Source of the DNA: Streptomyces chrestomyceticus JCM 4735
Lineage (GTDB): Bacteria; Actinomycetota; Actinomycetes; Streptomycetales; Streptomycetaceae
Direction of reading: 5' to 3'
Assembly (NCBI RefSeq): GCF_003865135.1
Contig: NZ_BHZC01000001.1
Coordinates: forward strand, 1,984,001 to 2,048,000
DNA length: 64,000 nt
In this document: positions 35,514 to 45,417 of the stretch, piece by piece
Position numbering within the stretch: the stretch's first letter is position 1
Layout: each line of letters begins with the position of its first letter
Notes under the pieces: model-generated
What the model was told of the DNA's origin: nothing
The model's database searches: none
Seen by the model: the letters and a program-made list of their open reading frames with translations, nothing else
Position numbers and translations under genes: made by a program

Positions 35514-35911
35514 GGCGGCGTTCCCTGGCTGCCCTGCGGCTCGCCACCGTCCCGAGTGCGCGGCGCGCGAAGACGGCGGAGGCGTCCGGCGGTCCGGACG
35601 ACGCGCAGCGGAGCCGTGACGAGACGGTGGTCGACCAGTTGCGGGCGGAGAACGCGCAGTTGCGGCGGGCGCTCGACAGCCGGCCGGTGATCGACCAGGC
35701 CCGCGGCATCCTGATGGCCACCGAGTCCTGCACCGCCGAGCAGGCGTGGGACATCCTCCGGCAGACGTCCCAGCACACGAACACCAAGGTGAACGAGGTC
35801 GCCGGCGAGGTGGTCGCGAGTGCCACCGGGGCCGCCGTGCCGGGGCCGGTGCGTACACAGTTGCAGGCCGCGGTGGATCGGCATCGGGCCGCCCGGCGCG
35901 CGGACGGGTAG
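35510..35911 (+). CDS. ANTAR domain RNA-binding antiterminator-like protein
   Basis: 133 residues; the start is a GTG overlapping the STAS stop. After a helical/coiled-coil stretch (VVDQLRAENAQLRRAL), the ANTAR three-helix domain is clear (IDQARGILMATESCTAEQAW, DILRQTSQHTNTKVNEVAGE). ANTAR proteins bind paired stem-loops in nascent RNA and stop termination. No PAS or GAF sensor is in this protein, so it likely responds through the STAS partner. No convincing ANTAR RNA motif was found nearby. Confidence 0.88.
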   Translation: MRRRSLAALRLATVPSARRAKTAEASGGPDDAQRSRDETVVDQLRAENAQLRRALDSRPVIDQARGILMATESCTAEQAWDILRQTSQHTNTKVNEVAGEVVASATGAAVPGPVRTQLQAAVDRHRAARRADG

Positions 35912-35935
35912 GCAGGGCCCTGTCGGCTCCGGTGC

Positions 35936-36892
35936 TCAGTCCGTCAGTTGCGGTAGCACCTTCGTACGGTAGAAGTCGAAGAATCCCCGCTGCTCCGGGC
36001 CGATCTGGTTGACGTAGACGGTGTCGAAGCCGGCCTCGGCGTACGCCTGGAGCGCGGACACGTGCGCGTCCACGTCGTCGCCGCAGGTGACCGCCTCCGC
36101 GACGCGTTCGGGGGTGACCAACTGGGACGCCTGCTCGAAGTGGCGGGGTGTGGGGAGGATCTGCGGCAGTTCGCCGGGGAGCTGTTCGTTGGCCCACAGG
36201 CGGTGCGCGGTGCGCACGGCCTCGTCGCGGTCCGGGTTCCAGCAGACCTTCACCCCGCCCAGCACGGGTTTGTTGCCGCCGCCACCGCGCCGGAAGCGTT
36301 CGACGGCGTCCGCGTCCGGTGTCATGGTCACGAAGCCGTCGCCGACGCGGGCGGCCAGTTCGGTGGCGTTGGGGCCGAACGCGGAGACGTCGATGGGCAC
36401 CGGTTCCCCGGGGACGGTGTAGAGCCGGGCGTTCTCCACGGTGTAGTGCTTGCCGTGGTGGCTGACCTCGCCGCCCTCGAAGAGCTGGCGCATCACCTGG
36501 ACGGCCTCCTCCAGCATCTCCAGGCGTACCGAGGCCTGCGGCCAGTGATCGCCGAGGATGTGCTCGTTGAGGGCCTCGCCGCTGCCCACGCCGAGCCGGA
36601 AGCGGCCGTCGAGGAGTACCGCGCTGGTGGCCGCCGCCTGCGCCGTGACCACGGGGTGCAGCCGCATGATCGGGCAGGTCACGGCGGTCTCCACGGGCAG
36701 TGAGGTGACCTGGGACAGCGCTCCGATCACCGACCAGACGAAGGGGCTCTGGCCCTGGGCGTCGTTCCACGGGTGGAAGTGGTCGGAGATCCACAGCTTG
36801 GTGAAGCCGGCCTGCTCCGCCATGCGGGCCTGTTCGACCAGGTCCGCCGGGCTGTGCTCCTCGCAGGAGAGGAAGTATCCGTAGTCGGTCAT
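35936..36892 (-). CDS. F420-dependent oxidoreductase, FGD-like (TIGR03557 group)
   Basis: 318 residues. LLM fold with the subgroup's hallmark WISDHFHPWNDAQGQSPFVW, FRLGVGSGEALNEHILG, RLEMLEEAVQVMRQLFEGG and GFDTVYVNQIGPEQ. This group resembles the F420-dependent glucose-6-phosphate dehydrogenase of mycobacteria, but activity on glucose-6-phosphate is not assured. Start at 36892 chosen because the family starts with MTDYGYFLS; CGGAG lies upstream. Confidence 0.9.
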   Translation of the reverse strand: MTDYGYFLSCEEHSPADLVEQARMAEQAGFTKLWISDHFHPWNDAQGQSPFVWSVIGALSQVTSLPVETAVTCPIMRLHPVVTAQAAATSAVLLDGRFRLGVGSGEALNEHILGDHWPQASVRLEMLEEAVQVMRQLFEGGEVSHHGKHYTVENARLYTVPGEPVPIDVSAFGPNATELAARVGDGFVTMTPDADAVERFRRGGGGNKPVLGGVKVCWNPDRDEAVRTAHRLWANEQLPGELPQILPTPRHFEQASQLVTPERVAEAVTCGDDVDAHVSALQAYAEAGFDTVYVNQIGPEQRGFFDFYRTKVLPQLTD

Positions 36893-37175
36893 CGGGGCTC
36901 CGTGCGGTCTCGACGGCCCGCGGAGGGCCGGGGTGGGTGGCTGGTGGGTCGCCCCCGTGGGTGCTGCGCCGGGTAACCCGTTCGCGGCCGGGAAAACCCG
37001 CACGGCGTACGCCGGGGTCGGACCGCCGGCGTACGGAAACGATTCGGCCCGGGTGATCGGGGTACTGGAGCTGCCACGACACAGAACACCGCTTTAGACC
37101 CAGAAGCGGCTTTTGGGTAGCTGGGGAGTGGTGATTCCGATCGGCGGGCCGGCCGCCAGAACAAGGAGATCCGCG

Positions 37176-38366
37176 ATGCGAGCGAACGTCTGGCACGGCA
37201 AGCGTGACGTCCGCGTGGAGAACGTCCCCGACCCGCAGATCAAGAAGCCGACCGACGCGGTCATCAAGGTCACGTCCAGTGGCCTGTGCGGTTCCGACCT
37301 GCATCTGTACGAGGTCCTCACGCCGTTCATGACACCGGGCGACATCCTGGGGCATGAGCCGATGGGCATCGTGGAGGAGGTCGGCTCCGAGGTGACGAAC
37401 ATCGGCCCCGGCGACCGGGTGGTCATCCCCTTCCAGATCGCGTGCGGCTCCTGCCGGATGTGCGACGACGGCCTGCAGACGCAGTGCGAGACCACGCAGG
37501 TGCGCGAGCACGGCTCGGGTGCCGCGCTGTTCGGGTACACCAAGCTCTACGGCTCGGTGCCGGGCGCGCAGGCCGAGTTCCTGCGGGTGCCGCAGGCCCA
37601 GTACGGACCGATCAAGGTGCCGCACGGGCCCGCCGACGACCGTTTCGTCTACCTGTCGGACGTGCTGCCCACCGCCTGGCAGGCCGTGCGGTACGCCGGT
37701 GTCACCAAGGGCAGCAGCGTCGCCGTCCTGGGGCTGGGACCGATCGGCGCGATGTCCTGCCGGATCGCCCGGCATCTCGGGGCCGAGCAGGTGATCGGCG
37801 TCGACCACGTGCCCGAGCGGCTGGCGCGGGCCCGCCGCGACGGGGTGACCGTCTTCGACCTGGACGCCTTCGACGACGAGGACGGGTTGCTGGACGCCGT
37901 CAAGGACGTCACCGACGGGCGCGGCCCGGACGCCGTCATCGACGCGGTGGGCACCGAGGCGCACGGCAGCCCGGCCGGAAAGCTGGCGCAGCAGGCGGCC
38001 GGGCTGATGCCGTCGCGCTGGGCCGAGAAGCTGATGAGCAAGGCGGGCGTGGACCGGCTGGGCGCCCTGCACCTGGCGATCTCGATGGCGCGGCGCGGCG
38101 GCACGATCTCCATCAGCGGGGTGTACGGCGGGATGAGCGACCCGATGCCGATGCTGGTGATGTTCGACAAGCAGCTCACGTTCCGGATGGGGCAGGCCAA
38201 TGTCCGGCGCTGGGCGGACGACATCCTTCCGCTGCTGACCGACGAGGATCCGCTGGGCGTGGACGACTTCGCCACCCACCGGCTGCCGCTGGACCGGGCG
38301 CCCGACGCGTACGAGATGTTCCAGAAGAAGACCGACGGCGCGATCAAGGTGCTGTTCACCCCGTGA
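37176..38366 (+). CDS. Zinc-dependent alcohol dehydrogenase
   Basis: 396 residues. Zn-ADH fold: catalytic Zn (SGLCGSDLHLYE, ILGHEPMGIVEEV), structural Zn (CGSCRMCDDGLQTQCETT), Rossmann motif (SVAVLGLGPIGAMSCRIARH) and a C-terminal region GGTISISGVYGG. Similar to glutathione-independent formaldehyde dehydrogenases and threonine dehydrogenases in size and loops. Start supported by AAGGAG. It is followed by an SDR gene after 73 nt on the same strand. Confidence 0.92.
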   Translation: MRANVWHGKRDVRVENVPDPQIKKPTDAVIKVTSSGLCGSDLHLYEVLTPFMTPGDILGHEPMGIVEEVGSEVTNIGPGDRVVIPFQIACGSCRMCDDGLQTQCETTQVREHGSGAALFGYTKLYGSVPGAQAEFLRVPQAQYGPIKVPHGPADDRFVYLSDVLPTAWQAVRYAGVTKGSSVAVLGLGPIGAMSCRIARHLGAEQVIGVDHVPERLARARRDGVTVFDLDAFDDEDGLLDAVKDVTDGRGPDAVIDAVGTEAHGSPAGKLAQQAAGLMPSRWAEKLMSKAGVDRLGALHLAISMARRGGTISISGVYGGMSDPMPMLVMFDKQLTFRMGQANVRRWADDILPLLTDEDPLGVDDFATHRLPLDRAPDAYEMFQKKTDGAIKVLFTP

Positions 38367-38439
38367 CGGGGCGGCACGGGGCGCGTCCAGGTGTCCACGG
38401 GGCGACAGGTACCCACGGGGCCAGGTGAAAGGACCGGTC

Positions 38440-39438
38440 ATGCCGCATTTCGCTGCCGCACCGCCGATCGCGGGGCTGACGGCCCTGGTGACGGGCGGGT
38501 CGCGCGGCCTGGGTCTGCTGATGGCACGTCAGCTCGTGGCACGCGGCTGCCGGGTGACCATCCTGGCGCGCGACGGGAAGGAGCTGGCGGAGGCCGCCCG
38601 GTCGCTGTCCCGTCCCGGCGGGCCGCCGGTCGGTACGGCGGTGTGCGACGTCCGCGACCGGGCGGCGGTCGAGGCCGCCGTCGAGGTGATCGCGGCGCGG
38701 GAGGGCGGGCTGGACCTCGTCATCGGCAACGCCGGGGTCATCCAGGTGGGGCCGTCCGCGTCCGTGGGCCATGAGGCGTTCCACGACGCCATGCGGACGA
38801 TCTTCGACGGGGCGCTCAACACGTCCCTGGCGGCCCTCCCCCACCTGCGGCGCAGCCCGGCCGGCGGGCGGCTGGCGCTGATCGGTTCGGTCGGCGGTCT
38901 GCTGGCCGTGCCGCATCTGCTGCCGTATTCCTGCGCCAAGTTCGCGGTCGCCGCGCTGGCCGAGGGGCTGCACGCGGAGGAGAGCGCGTACGGGGTGTCG
39001 GTGACGGCGGTGCATCCGGGGCTGATGCGGACCGGTTCCCATCTGCACGCGCAGTTCGGCGGGGACGCCCCTCGGGAGTACGCCTGGTTCTCGGCGCTGG
39101 CGGGCACGCCCGTCCTGTCGATGAACGCCGCGCGCGCCGCCGAGCGCATCGTCTCCGGCGTACAGCGGCGCCGTCCCCGTGTCGTCCTGACGCCGGCCGC
39201 CCACCTGGCCGCCAAGGCCCACGGCCTGGCCCCCGTCACCACCACCCGCCTGTCGTCGGTCCTCGCGAGGGTCCTGCCGCGGGACGCGGTGGGCGAACCG
39301 GGCGTGACCGAGGGCATCGCGGTGGAGAACGGCGGGCGGGCCCCCGCCTCACGGTTGCGCAAGGTGTTCAGCGCCCTGAACGACCGGGCCGCCGGACGCC
39401 TGAACCAGTACGGGCGGGCAGCGCCGCCCACCCGCTGA
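38440..39438 (+). CDS. Short-chain dehydrogenase/reductase (SDR)
   Basis: 332 residues. Classical SDR: cofactor loop TALVTGGSRGLGLLMARQL, NAG motif (VIGNAGVIQVG), and catalytic Ser-Tyr-Lys (IGSVGGLLAVP, LPYSCAKFAVAALAEG). The C-terminal 100 residues continue beyond the usual 250-residue SDR length with basic stretches. Likely co-transcribed with the ADH gene upstream. Substrate unknown. Start at 38440 is preceded by GAAAGGA. Confidence 0.9.
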   Translation: MPHFAAAPPIAGLTALVTGGSRGLGLLMARQLVARGCRVTILARDGKELAEAARSLSRPGGPPVGTAVCDVRDRAAVEAAVEVIAAREGGLDLVIGNAGVIQVGPSASVGHEAFHDAMRTIFDGALNTSLAALPHLRRSPAGGRLALIGSVGGLLAVPHLLPYSCAKFAVAALAEGLHAEESAYGVSVTAVHPGLMRTGSHLHAQFGGDAPREYAWFSALAGTPVLSMNAARAAERIVSGVQRRRPRVVLTPAAHLAAKAHGLAPVTTTRLSSVLARVLPRDAVGEPGVTEGIAVENGGRAPASRLRKVFSALNDRAAGRLNQYGRAAPPTR

Positions 39439-39535
39439 CCGGCGGTCCGGCCCGGTGCACACGGTCCGGGCCCCGGTGGCAAGGCAATACGGCCGGATCT
39501 GTACATGACCGGCCCACGCGGAAGGATGGACACGG

Positions 39536-40213
39536 GTGAGCCCACGCGGAGCCGCACTCTTCGATGTCGACGGAACACTGGTCGACAGCACCTATCTGCA
39601 CGCCGTCACCTGGTGGGAGGCGTTCCGGCAGTCCGGGCACCGGGTGCCCATGGCGGAGATCCACCGGACCATCGGCATGGGGTCCGACCAGTTGATCGGT
39701 CATCTGCTCGGCGAGGACCGGGACAGCGACGAGGACGAGACGATCCGGACGGCGCACGGCACGCTCTTCGCCCAGTACTGGGAGCGGCTGGCCCCGCTCG
39801 ACGGCGCCGCCGAGCTGCTGCGGGCGTGCGCGAAACGCGGCTGGACGGTGGTGCTGGCCAGTTCGGCGCACGGCCCCGAGCTGGAGGCGATGCGCCGCGC
39901 GCTGGACGCGGAGGACGCCATCACCGCCGTCACCAGCTCCGACGACGTGTCGGCGAGCAAACCGGCCCCCGACCTGGTGCAGAGCGCCCTGGAACACAGC
40001 GGTGTCGACGCCGACTCGGCGGTGTTCGTCGGTGACACCGTCTGGGACGTACAGGCCAGCCACCGCGCCGGTGTGCCGTGCCTGGCGGTGCTCAGCGGCG
40101 GCTTCCCGGAGCGTGATCTGCGGGAGGCGGGCGCGCACGAGGTGTACGAGGGTCCGGCGAGCCTGGCCGAGCGGCTGGACAGCAGCCTGCTCGCGGCACC
40201 GGGAAGGCGATGA
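39536..40213 (+). CDS. HAD family hydrolase
   Basis: 225 residues. HAD motif I (ALFDVDGTLVDSTYLHA), motif II (VVLASSAHGPE), motif III lysine (SASKPAPDLVQ) and motif IV (AVFVGDTVWDVQA). Beta-phosphoglucomutase/phosphoglycolate-phosphatase-like cap. It ends by overlapping the start of the FAD/Fe-S oxidase gene by four bases. Starts at GTG 39536 with GAAGGA upstream. Confidence 0.92.
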   Translation: MSPRGAALFDVDGTLVDSTYLHAVTWWEAFRQSGHRVPMAEIHRTIGMGSDQLIGHLLGEDRDSDEDETIRTAHGTLFAQYWERLAPLDGAAELLRACAKRGWTVVLASSAHGPELEAMRRALDAEDAITAVTSSDDVSASKPAPDLVQSALEHSGVDADSAVFVGDTVWDVQASHRAGVPCLAVLSGGFPERDLREAGAHEVYEGPASLAERLDSSLLAAPGRR

Positions 40214-43200
40214 CGGCGGGGCCGGTCCGCGAGGGACACCGCCCCGCACCCTGGCCGGAGGCGCGCACCGCCGCGCTGGAGGCCGCGCTGCGCGCCCGCG
40301 TGGACGGCGAGGTGCGGTTCGACGCGGGCAGCCGGGGCGCGTACGCCACCGACGGGTCGAACTACCGCCAGGTGCCGATCGGTGTGGTGGTGCCGCGGAC
40401 GACCGACGCGGGCGCGGAGGCCGTCGCGGTGTGCGCGGAGTTCGGCGCGCCGGTGCTGTCACGGGGCGGCGGGACGAGCCTGGGCGGCCAGTGCACCAAC
40501 ACCGCGGTGGTCATCGACTGGACCAAGTACTGCAACGCGCTGCTGTCCGTGGACCCCGACGCCCGTACGTGTGTGGTGGAGCCCGGCATCGTGCTGGACG
40601 AGCTGAACCGGCAGCTTGCGCCGCACGGGCTGAAGTTCGGGCCCAAGCCGTCGACGCACAGCCACTGCGCGCTGGGCGGCATGATCGGCAACAACTCGTG
40701 CGGCGCATCGGCGCAGGCGTACGGCAAGACCGCGGACAACGTACGGCGGCTGGAGATCCTGACGTACGACGGACTGCGCTGCTGGGTCGGCCCGACGTCC
40801 GAGGACGCGTACGAGAAGGCCGTCGCCGAGGGCGGGCGCAAGGGGCAGCTCTACGAGGGGCTGCGGAGCATCGCCACGCGCTACATGGCCGACGTCCGCC
40901 GCGACTTTCCAGACATACCCCGGCGGGTCTCCGGCTACAACCTGGACGCGCTGCTGCCGGAGCACGGCTTCAACCTCGCCCGCGCGCTGGTGGGCAGCGA
41001 AGGCACCCTGGTCACCGTCCTGCGCGCGGAGCTGGAGCTCGTCCCCGTACTGCCTTACGAGGCGATGCTGGTCCTCGGCTACCCGGACATCTGCACGGCC
41101 GCCGACGACGTGCCGCACCTCCTCCAGCACGGCGACCCGACACAGTTGGAGGCCATAGACGGCCGGATGGCGCAGCTCATGCGGGAGGAAGGCGCCTATC
41201 TGGACTCGCTGGAGAACTTCCCTGCGGGCGATAGCTGGCTGCTGTTGCAGTTCAGCGGTAACAGCCGGGAGGAGGTGGATTCCCAGTGCCAGGCGCTGCT
41301 CGACGGGATCGGCCGGTCCCAGGAGGACGCGTCGGTGGCCTTCTCCGACGATCCCGGGCGCGAGCAGCAGATGCTCAAGGCGCGGGAGGCGGGGCTCGGC
41401 GTGACCGCCCGGCCGCCGGACGACCGGGAGACCTGGGAGGGCTGGGAGGACTCCGCGGTGCCGCCGGACCGGCTCGGTGACTATCTGCGGGACCTGGGCG
41501 AGCTGTTCCACGCGTTCGGCTACGACCACGCGGCGCTGTACGGGCACTTCGGGCAGGGCTGTGTGCACACCCGCGTCCCGTTCGACCTCAAGAGCGCCGA
41601 GGGCGTCGCGGACTTCCGCGCGTTCCTCTTCCGCGCCGCGGACCTGGTCGCCTCGTACGGCGGGTCGCTGTCCGGCGAGCACGGTGACGGACAGGCCCGC
41701 GGGGAGCTGCTGCCGCGGATGTTCGGCGAGCGGCTGACGACGGCGTTCGCCGAGCTGAAGGGGCTGTTCGACCCGGACCACCGGATGAACCCGGGCAAGG
41801 TCGTGCACCCGGCCGGGGTCGACGAGCACCTGCGCCTGGGCGCCGGCTGGCGGCCGCGGAGCCCGGATACCCGCTTCGCCTACCCCGACGACGACCACAG
41901 CTTCACCCAGGCCGTGATGCGCTGCGTCGGCGTCGGCAACTGCCGTACGCACGAGGGCGGCGTGATGTGCCCCTCGTACCGGGCGACGGGCGAGGAGGAG
42001 CACTCCACGCGCGGCCGGGCCCGGCTGCTGTTCGAGATGCTGGGCGGCCACGCGGACTCCCCGGTCACCGACGGCTGGCGCTCCACGGAGGTACGGGACG
42101 CGCTGGACCTCTGTCTGGCGTGCAAGGGCTGCAAGTCGGACTGCCCGGTCGGTGTCGACATGGCGACGTACAAGGCGGAGTTCCTGTCCCACCACTACGC
42201 GGGGCGGCTGCGGCCCGCCGCGCACTACTCGATGGGCTGGCTGCCGCTGTGGGCCCGGCTCTCCCGGCTCGCTCCGGGGCTGGTCAACGCCGCGCTCAAC
42301 GCGCCGGGGCTGGCCCGGCTCGGCAAGCGCCTGGCCGGGGTGGCCGCCGAGCGCGACGCGCCGGTCTTCGCGCCGGAGTCGTTCGTGCAGTGGTGGCGGG
42401 CGCGCGGCACGCCCGAGCCGGACCCGGCGGACCCGCGGACGGTCGTGCTGTGGCCCGACACGTTCAGTACGTACTTCCATCCGGGCGTCGCGAAGGCGGC
42501 GGTACGGGTGCTGGAGGACGCCGGGTTCCGGGTCGCCGTGCCGGAGCGGGCGGTGTGCTGCGGGCTGACGTGGATCTCCACCGGCCAACTGGACACCGCC
42601 GGGCGGGTGCTGCGGCGGACCCTGGACGTGCTGCGGCCGTGGATCGAGGCCGGTACGCCCGTCATCGGGCTGGAGCCGTCCTGTACCGCCGTCTTCCGGG
42701 CCGACGCGCCCGAGCTGATGCCGGACGACGAGGACGTACGGCGGCTGGCGCGGCAGTTCCGCACCTTCTCCGAGCAGCTCGTCAACCACGCCCCCGAGGG
42801 CTGGCGGCCACCGTCACTGGGCCGGTCGGCGACCGTACAGACGCACTGCCACCAGCACGCGGTGCTGGCGTTCGACGCCGACCGGGAGCTGATGCGCCGG
42901 ACCGGGCTGGCCGCCGACGTGCTGGACGCCGGGTGCTGCGGGCTCGCCGGGAACTTCGGCTTCGAGCGCGGCCACCACGGGCTGTCGACGGCCATCGCGG
43001 AGCAGGGCGTGCTGCCTGCCGTACGGGACACGCCGCCCGGCGCGCTCGTGCTGGCCGACGGCTTCAGTTGCCGTACGCAGATCGAGCAGGGCGGCACCGG
43101 GCGGCAGCCCGTGCACCTGGCCGAGGCGCTGGCCCTGGCGCTCGACCGGCGGCTGCCCGCCGACCGTCCGGAGCGGACCGCCGACCGTCCGGCCCCGCCC

Positions 43201-43302
43201 CCGGCCGGCACCGGCCGCCTGCTGACCGCCGCCGCGGCCGTGACCGCCGGCGGCGCGCTGGCGGCCGTCACCCGTTTGCTGGTGCGCAGGCTGCGCCGCT
43301 GA
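40210..43302 (+). CDS. FAD-linked oxidase fused to Fe-S CCG protein (D-2-hydroxyacid dehydrogenase-like)
   Basis: 1030 residues. N-terminal FAD-binding PCMH domain (VLSRGGGTSLGGQCTNTAVV, ALGGMIGNNSCGASAQA), FAD-oxidase C-terminal domain (GSLSGEHGDGQARGELL), then two [4Fe-4S] ferredoxin sites (NCRTHEGGVMCPSY and CLACKGCKSDCPVG), two CCG (DUF224/GlpC-like) cysteine-rich domains (VCCGLTWISTGQL, AGCCGLAGNFGFERG), and a short hydrophobic C-terminal segment. Size and order match YdiJ/Dld-type enzymes that oxidise 2-hydroxyacids and pass electrons to quinone. Translationally coupled to the HAD gene. Confidence 0.93.
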   Translation: MTAGPVREGHRPAPWPEARTAALEAALRARVDGEVRFDAGSRGAYATDGSNYRQVPIGVVVPRTTDAGAEAVAVCAEFGAPVLSRGGGTSLGGQCTNTAVVIDWTKYCNALLSVDPDARTCVVEPGIVLDELNRQLAPHGLKFGPKPSTHSHCALGGMIGNNSCGASAQAYGKTADNVRRLEILTYDGLRCWVGPTSEDAYEKAVAEGGRKGQLYEGLRSIATRYMADVRRDFPDIPRRVSGYNLDALLPEHGFNLARALVGSEGTLVTVLRAELELVPVLPYEAMLVLGYPDICTAADDVPHLLQHGDPTQLEAIDGRMAQLMREEGAYLDSLENFPAGDSWLLLQFSGNSREEVDSQCQALLDGIGRSQEDASVAFSDDPGREQQMLKAREAGLGVTARPPDDRETWEGWEDSAVPPDRLGDYLRDLGELFHAFGYDHAALYGHFGQGCVHTRVPFDLKSAEGVADFRAFLFRAADLVASYGGSLSGEHGDGQARGELLPRMFGERLTTAFAELKGLFDPDHRMNPGKVVHPAGVDEHLRLGAGWRPRSPDTRFAYPDDDHSFTQAVMRCVGVGNCRTHEGGVMCPSYRATGEEEHSTRGRARLLFEMLGGHADSPVTDGWRSTEVRDALDLCLACKGCKSDCPVGVDMATYKAEFLSHHYAGRLRPAAHYSMGWLPLWARLSRLAPGLVNAALNAPGLARLGKRLAGVAAERDAPVFAPESFVQWWRARGTPEPDPADPRTVVLWPDTFSTYFHPGVAKAAVRVLEDAGFRVAVPERAVCCGLTWISTGQLDTAGRVLRRTLDVLRPWIEAGTPVIGLEPSCTAVFRADAPELMPDDEDVRRLARQFRTFSEQLVNHAPEGWRPPSLGRSATVQTHCHQHAVLAFDADRELMRRTGLAADVLDAGCCGLAGNFGFERGHHGLSTAIAEQGVLPAVRDTPPGALVLADGFSCRTQIEQGGTGRQPVHLAEALALALDRRLPADRPERTADRPAPPPAGTGRLLTAAAAVTAGGALAAVTRLLVRRLRR

Positions 43303-43447
43303 TCCGGCCCGGGAGCCGCACTTCCGTTTGAGGCAGGTACGTCCGTTTGAGAACGGTCCGGCCGACCGTGCATCCGTGGAGCCGAGACGGGCACACGGAA
43401 AGCCGGGCCGGCACTTGCCGTCGCGATTTGTGAGAGGAAAGAACCGC

Positions 43448-45256
43448 ATGACCACCAAAGTTTCCGACCACATCCTCCAGCGCCTGCGCGACTGGGACGT
43501 CGACCATGTCTTCTCCTACGCGGGAGACGGCATCAACGGACTCCTCGCGGCCTGGGGACGGGCGGACAACCGGCCGAAGTTCGTGCAGGCCCGGCACGAG
43601 GAGATGGCCGCGTTCGAGGCCGTCGGGTACGCCAAGTTCTCCGGCAAGGTGGGCGTGTGCGCGGCGACGTCCGGGCCCGGCGCGATCCACCTGCTGAACG
43701 GGCTCTACGACGCGAAGCTGGACCACGTCCCCGTGGTGGCCATCGTGGGCCAGACCGCGCGCAGCGCGATGGGCGGCTCCTACCAGCAGGAAGTCGACCT
43801 GATGAGCCTGTACAAGGACGTCGCGTCCGAATTCTGCGAGATGGTGACCGTCCCCGAGCAACTGCCGAACGTCATCGACCGGGCGATCCGCACCGCGTAC
43901 GCCAAGCGCACCGTCACCGCGGTCATCGTCCCCGGTGACGTGCAGGAGCTGGAGTACAGCGCGCCGACGCACGAGTTCAAGATGGTGCCGTCCAGCCTGG
44001 GCGTGTCGCAGTACGCGCCGGTGCCCGCCGACGAGGAACTGCGGCGCGCCGCCGAGATCCTCAACGCGGGCGAGAAGGTGGCGATCCTGGTCGGGCAGGG
44101 CGCCCGGGGCGCCCGCGCGCAGGTCGAGGAGATCGCCGAGCTGCTGGGCGCGGGCGTGGCCAAGGCGCTGCTCGGCAAGGACGCGCTCTCCGACGAGCTG
44201 CCGTACGTGACCGGCGCCATCGGGCTGCTGGGCACCCGGCCCAGCTATGAGCTGATGCAGGAGTGCGACACGCTGCTGGTGATCGGCTCCAGCTTCCCGT
44301 ACTCGCAGTTCCTGCCCGAGTACGGGCAGGCCCGCGCCGTACAGATCGACATCGACCCGTTCATGGTGGGCCTGCGCTACCCCTTCGAGGTCAACCTCGT
44401 CGGTGACGCGTCGGCGACCCTGGAACGGCTGACCCCGCTGCTCAAGCACAAGAAGGCCCGCAAGTGGCGCGAGCAGATCGAGTCGAACGTCGAGCGCTGG
44501 TGGAAGGTCATGGAGCGGCGCGCCGCCGTGCGGGCCGACCCGGTCAACCCGGAGTACGTGGTGCACGCGCTCGACGCGCTGCTGCCCGACGACGTGATCC
44601 TGGCCGCGGACTCCGGCTCGGCGGCCAACTGGTACGCGCGGCACCTGCGGCTGCGCGGATCGATGCGCGGATCGCTGTCCGGGACGCTGGCCACCATGGG
44701 GCCGGGCGTGCCGTACGTCATCGGCGCCAAGTTCGCCCACCCGGAGCGGCCCGCGCTGGCCATCGTCGGTGACGGGGCGATGCAGATGAACGGCATGGCG
44801 GAGCTGATCACCGCGGCCAAGTACTGGCAGGAGTGGAGCGACCCGCGCCTGATCGTGGCCGTCCTGAACAACGAGGACCTCAACCAGGTGACGTGGGAGA
44901 TGCGGGCCATGTCCGGGGCGCCGCAGTTCGAGGAGTCGCAGCGCATCCCGGACGTCCCGTACGCCGACTTCGCGCGCTCCATCGGCCTCGGCGGCGTCCG
45001 GGTCGAGCGGCCCGAGGAGGTGGAGAGCGCGTGGCGGCAGGCGCTCGCCGCGGACCGGCCGTTCGTCATCGACTTCCGTACCGACCCCAACGTGCCGCCG
45101 ATCCCGCCGCACGCCACGCTGGACCAGATCGAGGCGGCGGCGACCGCGATCCTCAAGGGCGACCCGGAGACGGCCGGGGTGCTCAAGCAGGGCGTCAAGG
45201 CGAAGATCCAGGAGTTCCTGCCGGGCGGCAAGAGCCGCGGCGAGGGCCAGGACTGA
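43448..45256 (+). CDS. Thiamine diphosphate-requiring enzyme (acetolactate synthase/pyruvate oxidase superfamily)
   Basis: 602 residues. ThDP PYR domain with catalytic Glu (QARHEEMAAFEAVGYA), central domain (GEKVAILVGQGARGARAQV), PP domain (AIVGDGAMQMNGMAELITAA, LIVAVLNNEDLNQVTWEM). Similar to PoxB-type and uncharacterised actinobacterial ThDP proteins rather than acetolactate synthase. It is preceded by AGAGGAAAG. Together with PoxB at 26.7 kb there are two ThDP pyruvate-oxidase-like genes in the window. Substrate unsettled. Confidence 0.9.
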   Translation: MTTKVSDHILQRLRDWDVDHVFSYAGDGINGLLAAWGRADNRPKFVQARHEEMAAFEAVGYAKFSGKVGVCAATSGPGAIHLLNGLYDAKLDHVPVVAIVGQTARSAMGGSYQQEVDLMSLYKDVASEFCEMVTVPEQLPNVIDRAIRTAYAKRTVTAVIVPGDVQELEYSAPTHEFKMVPSSLGVSQYAPVPADEELRRAAEILNAGEKVAILVGQGARGARAQVEEIAELLGAGVAKALLGKDALSDELPYVTGAIGLLGTRPSYELMQECDTLLVIGSSFPYSQFLPEYGQARAVQIDIDPFMVGLRYPFEVNLVGDASATLERLTPLLKHKKARKWREQIESNVERWWKVMERRAAVRADPVNPEYVVHALDALLPDDVILAADSGSAANWYARHLRLRGSMRGSLSGTLATMGPGVPYVIGAKFAHPERPALAIVGDGAMQMNGMAELITAAKYWQEWSDPRLIVAVLNNEDLNQVTWEMRAMSGAPQFEESQRIPDVPYADFARSIGLGGVRVERPEEVESAWRQALAADRPFVIDFRTDPNVPPIPPHATLDQIEAAATAILKGDPETAGVLKQGVKAKIQEFLPGGKSRGEGQD

Positions 45257-45417
45257 CCGGCGGGCCGGGCCCGGCGGCGGATGCCGGGCCCGGCCCCCAC
45301 CCACCGAGTTGCACGAGACGAACGGCAAGGAGGCACCGTGGCCAGGTTGACGGCGCTCAAGGACTGGCGGCACTGGCGGCGGGGGCGGGCCCTGCGCCCC
45401 GCCCCGGCGCGGACGAC

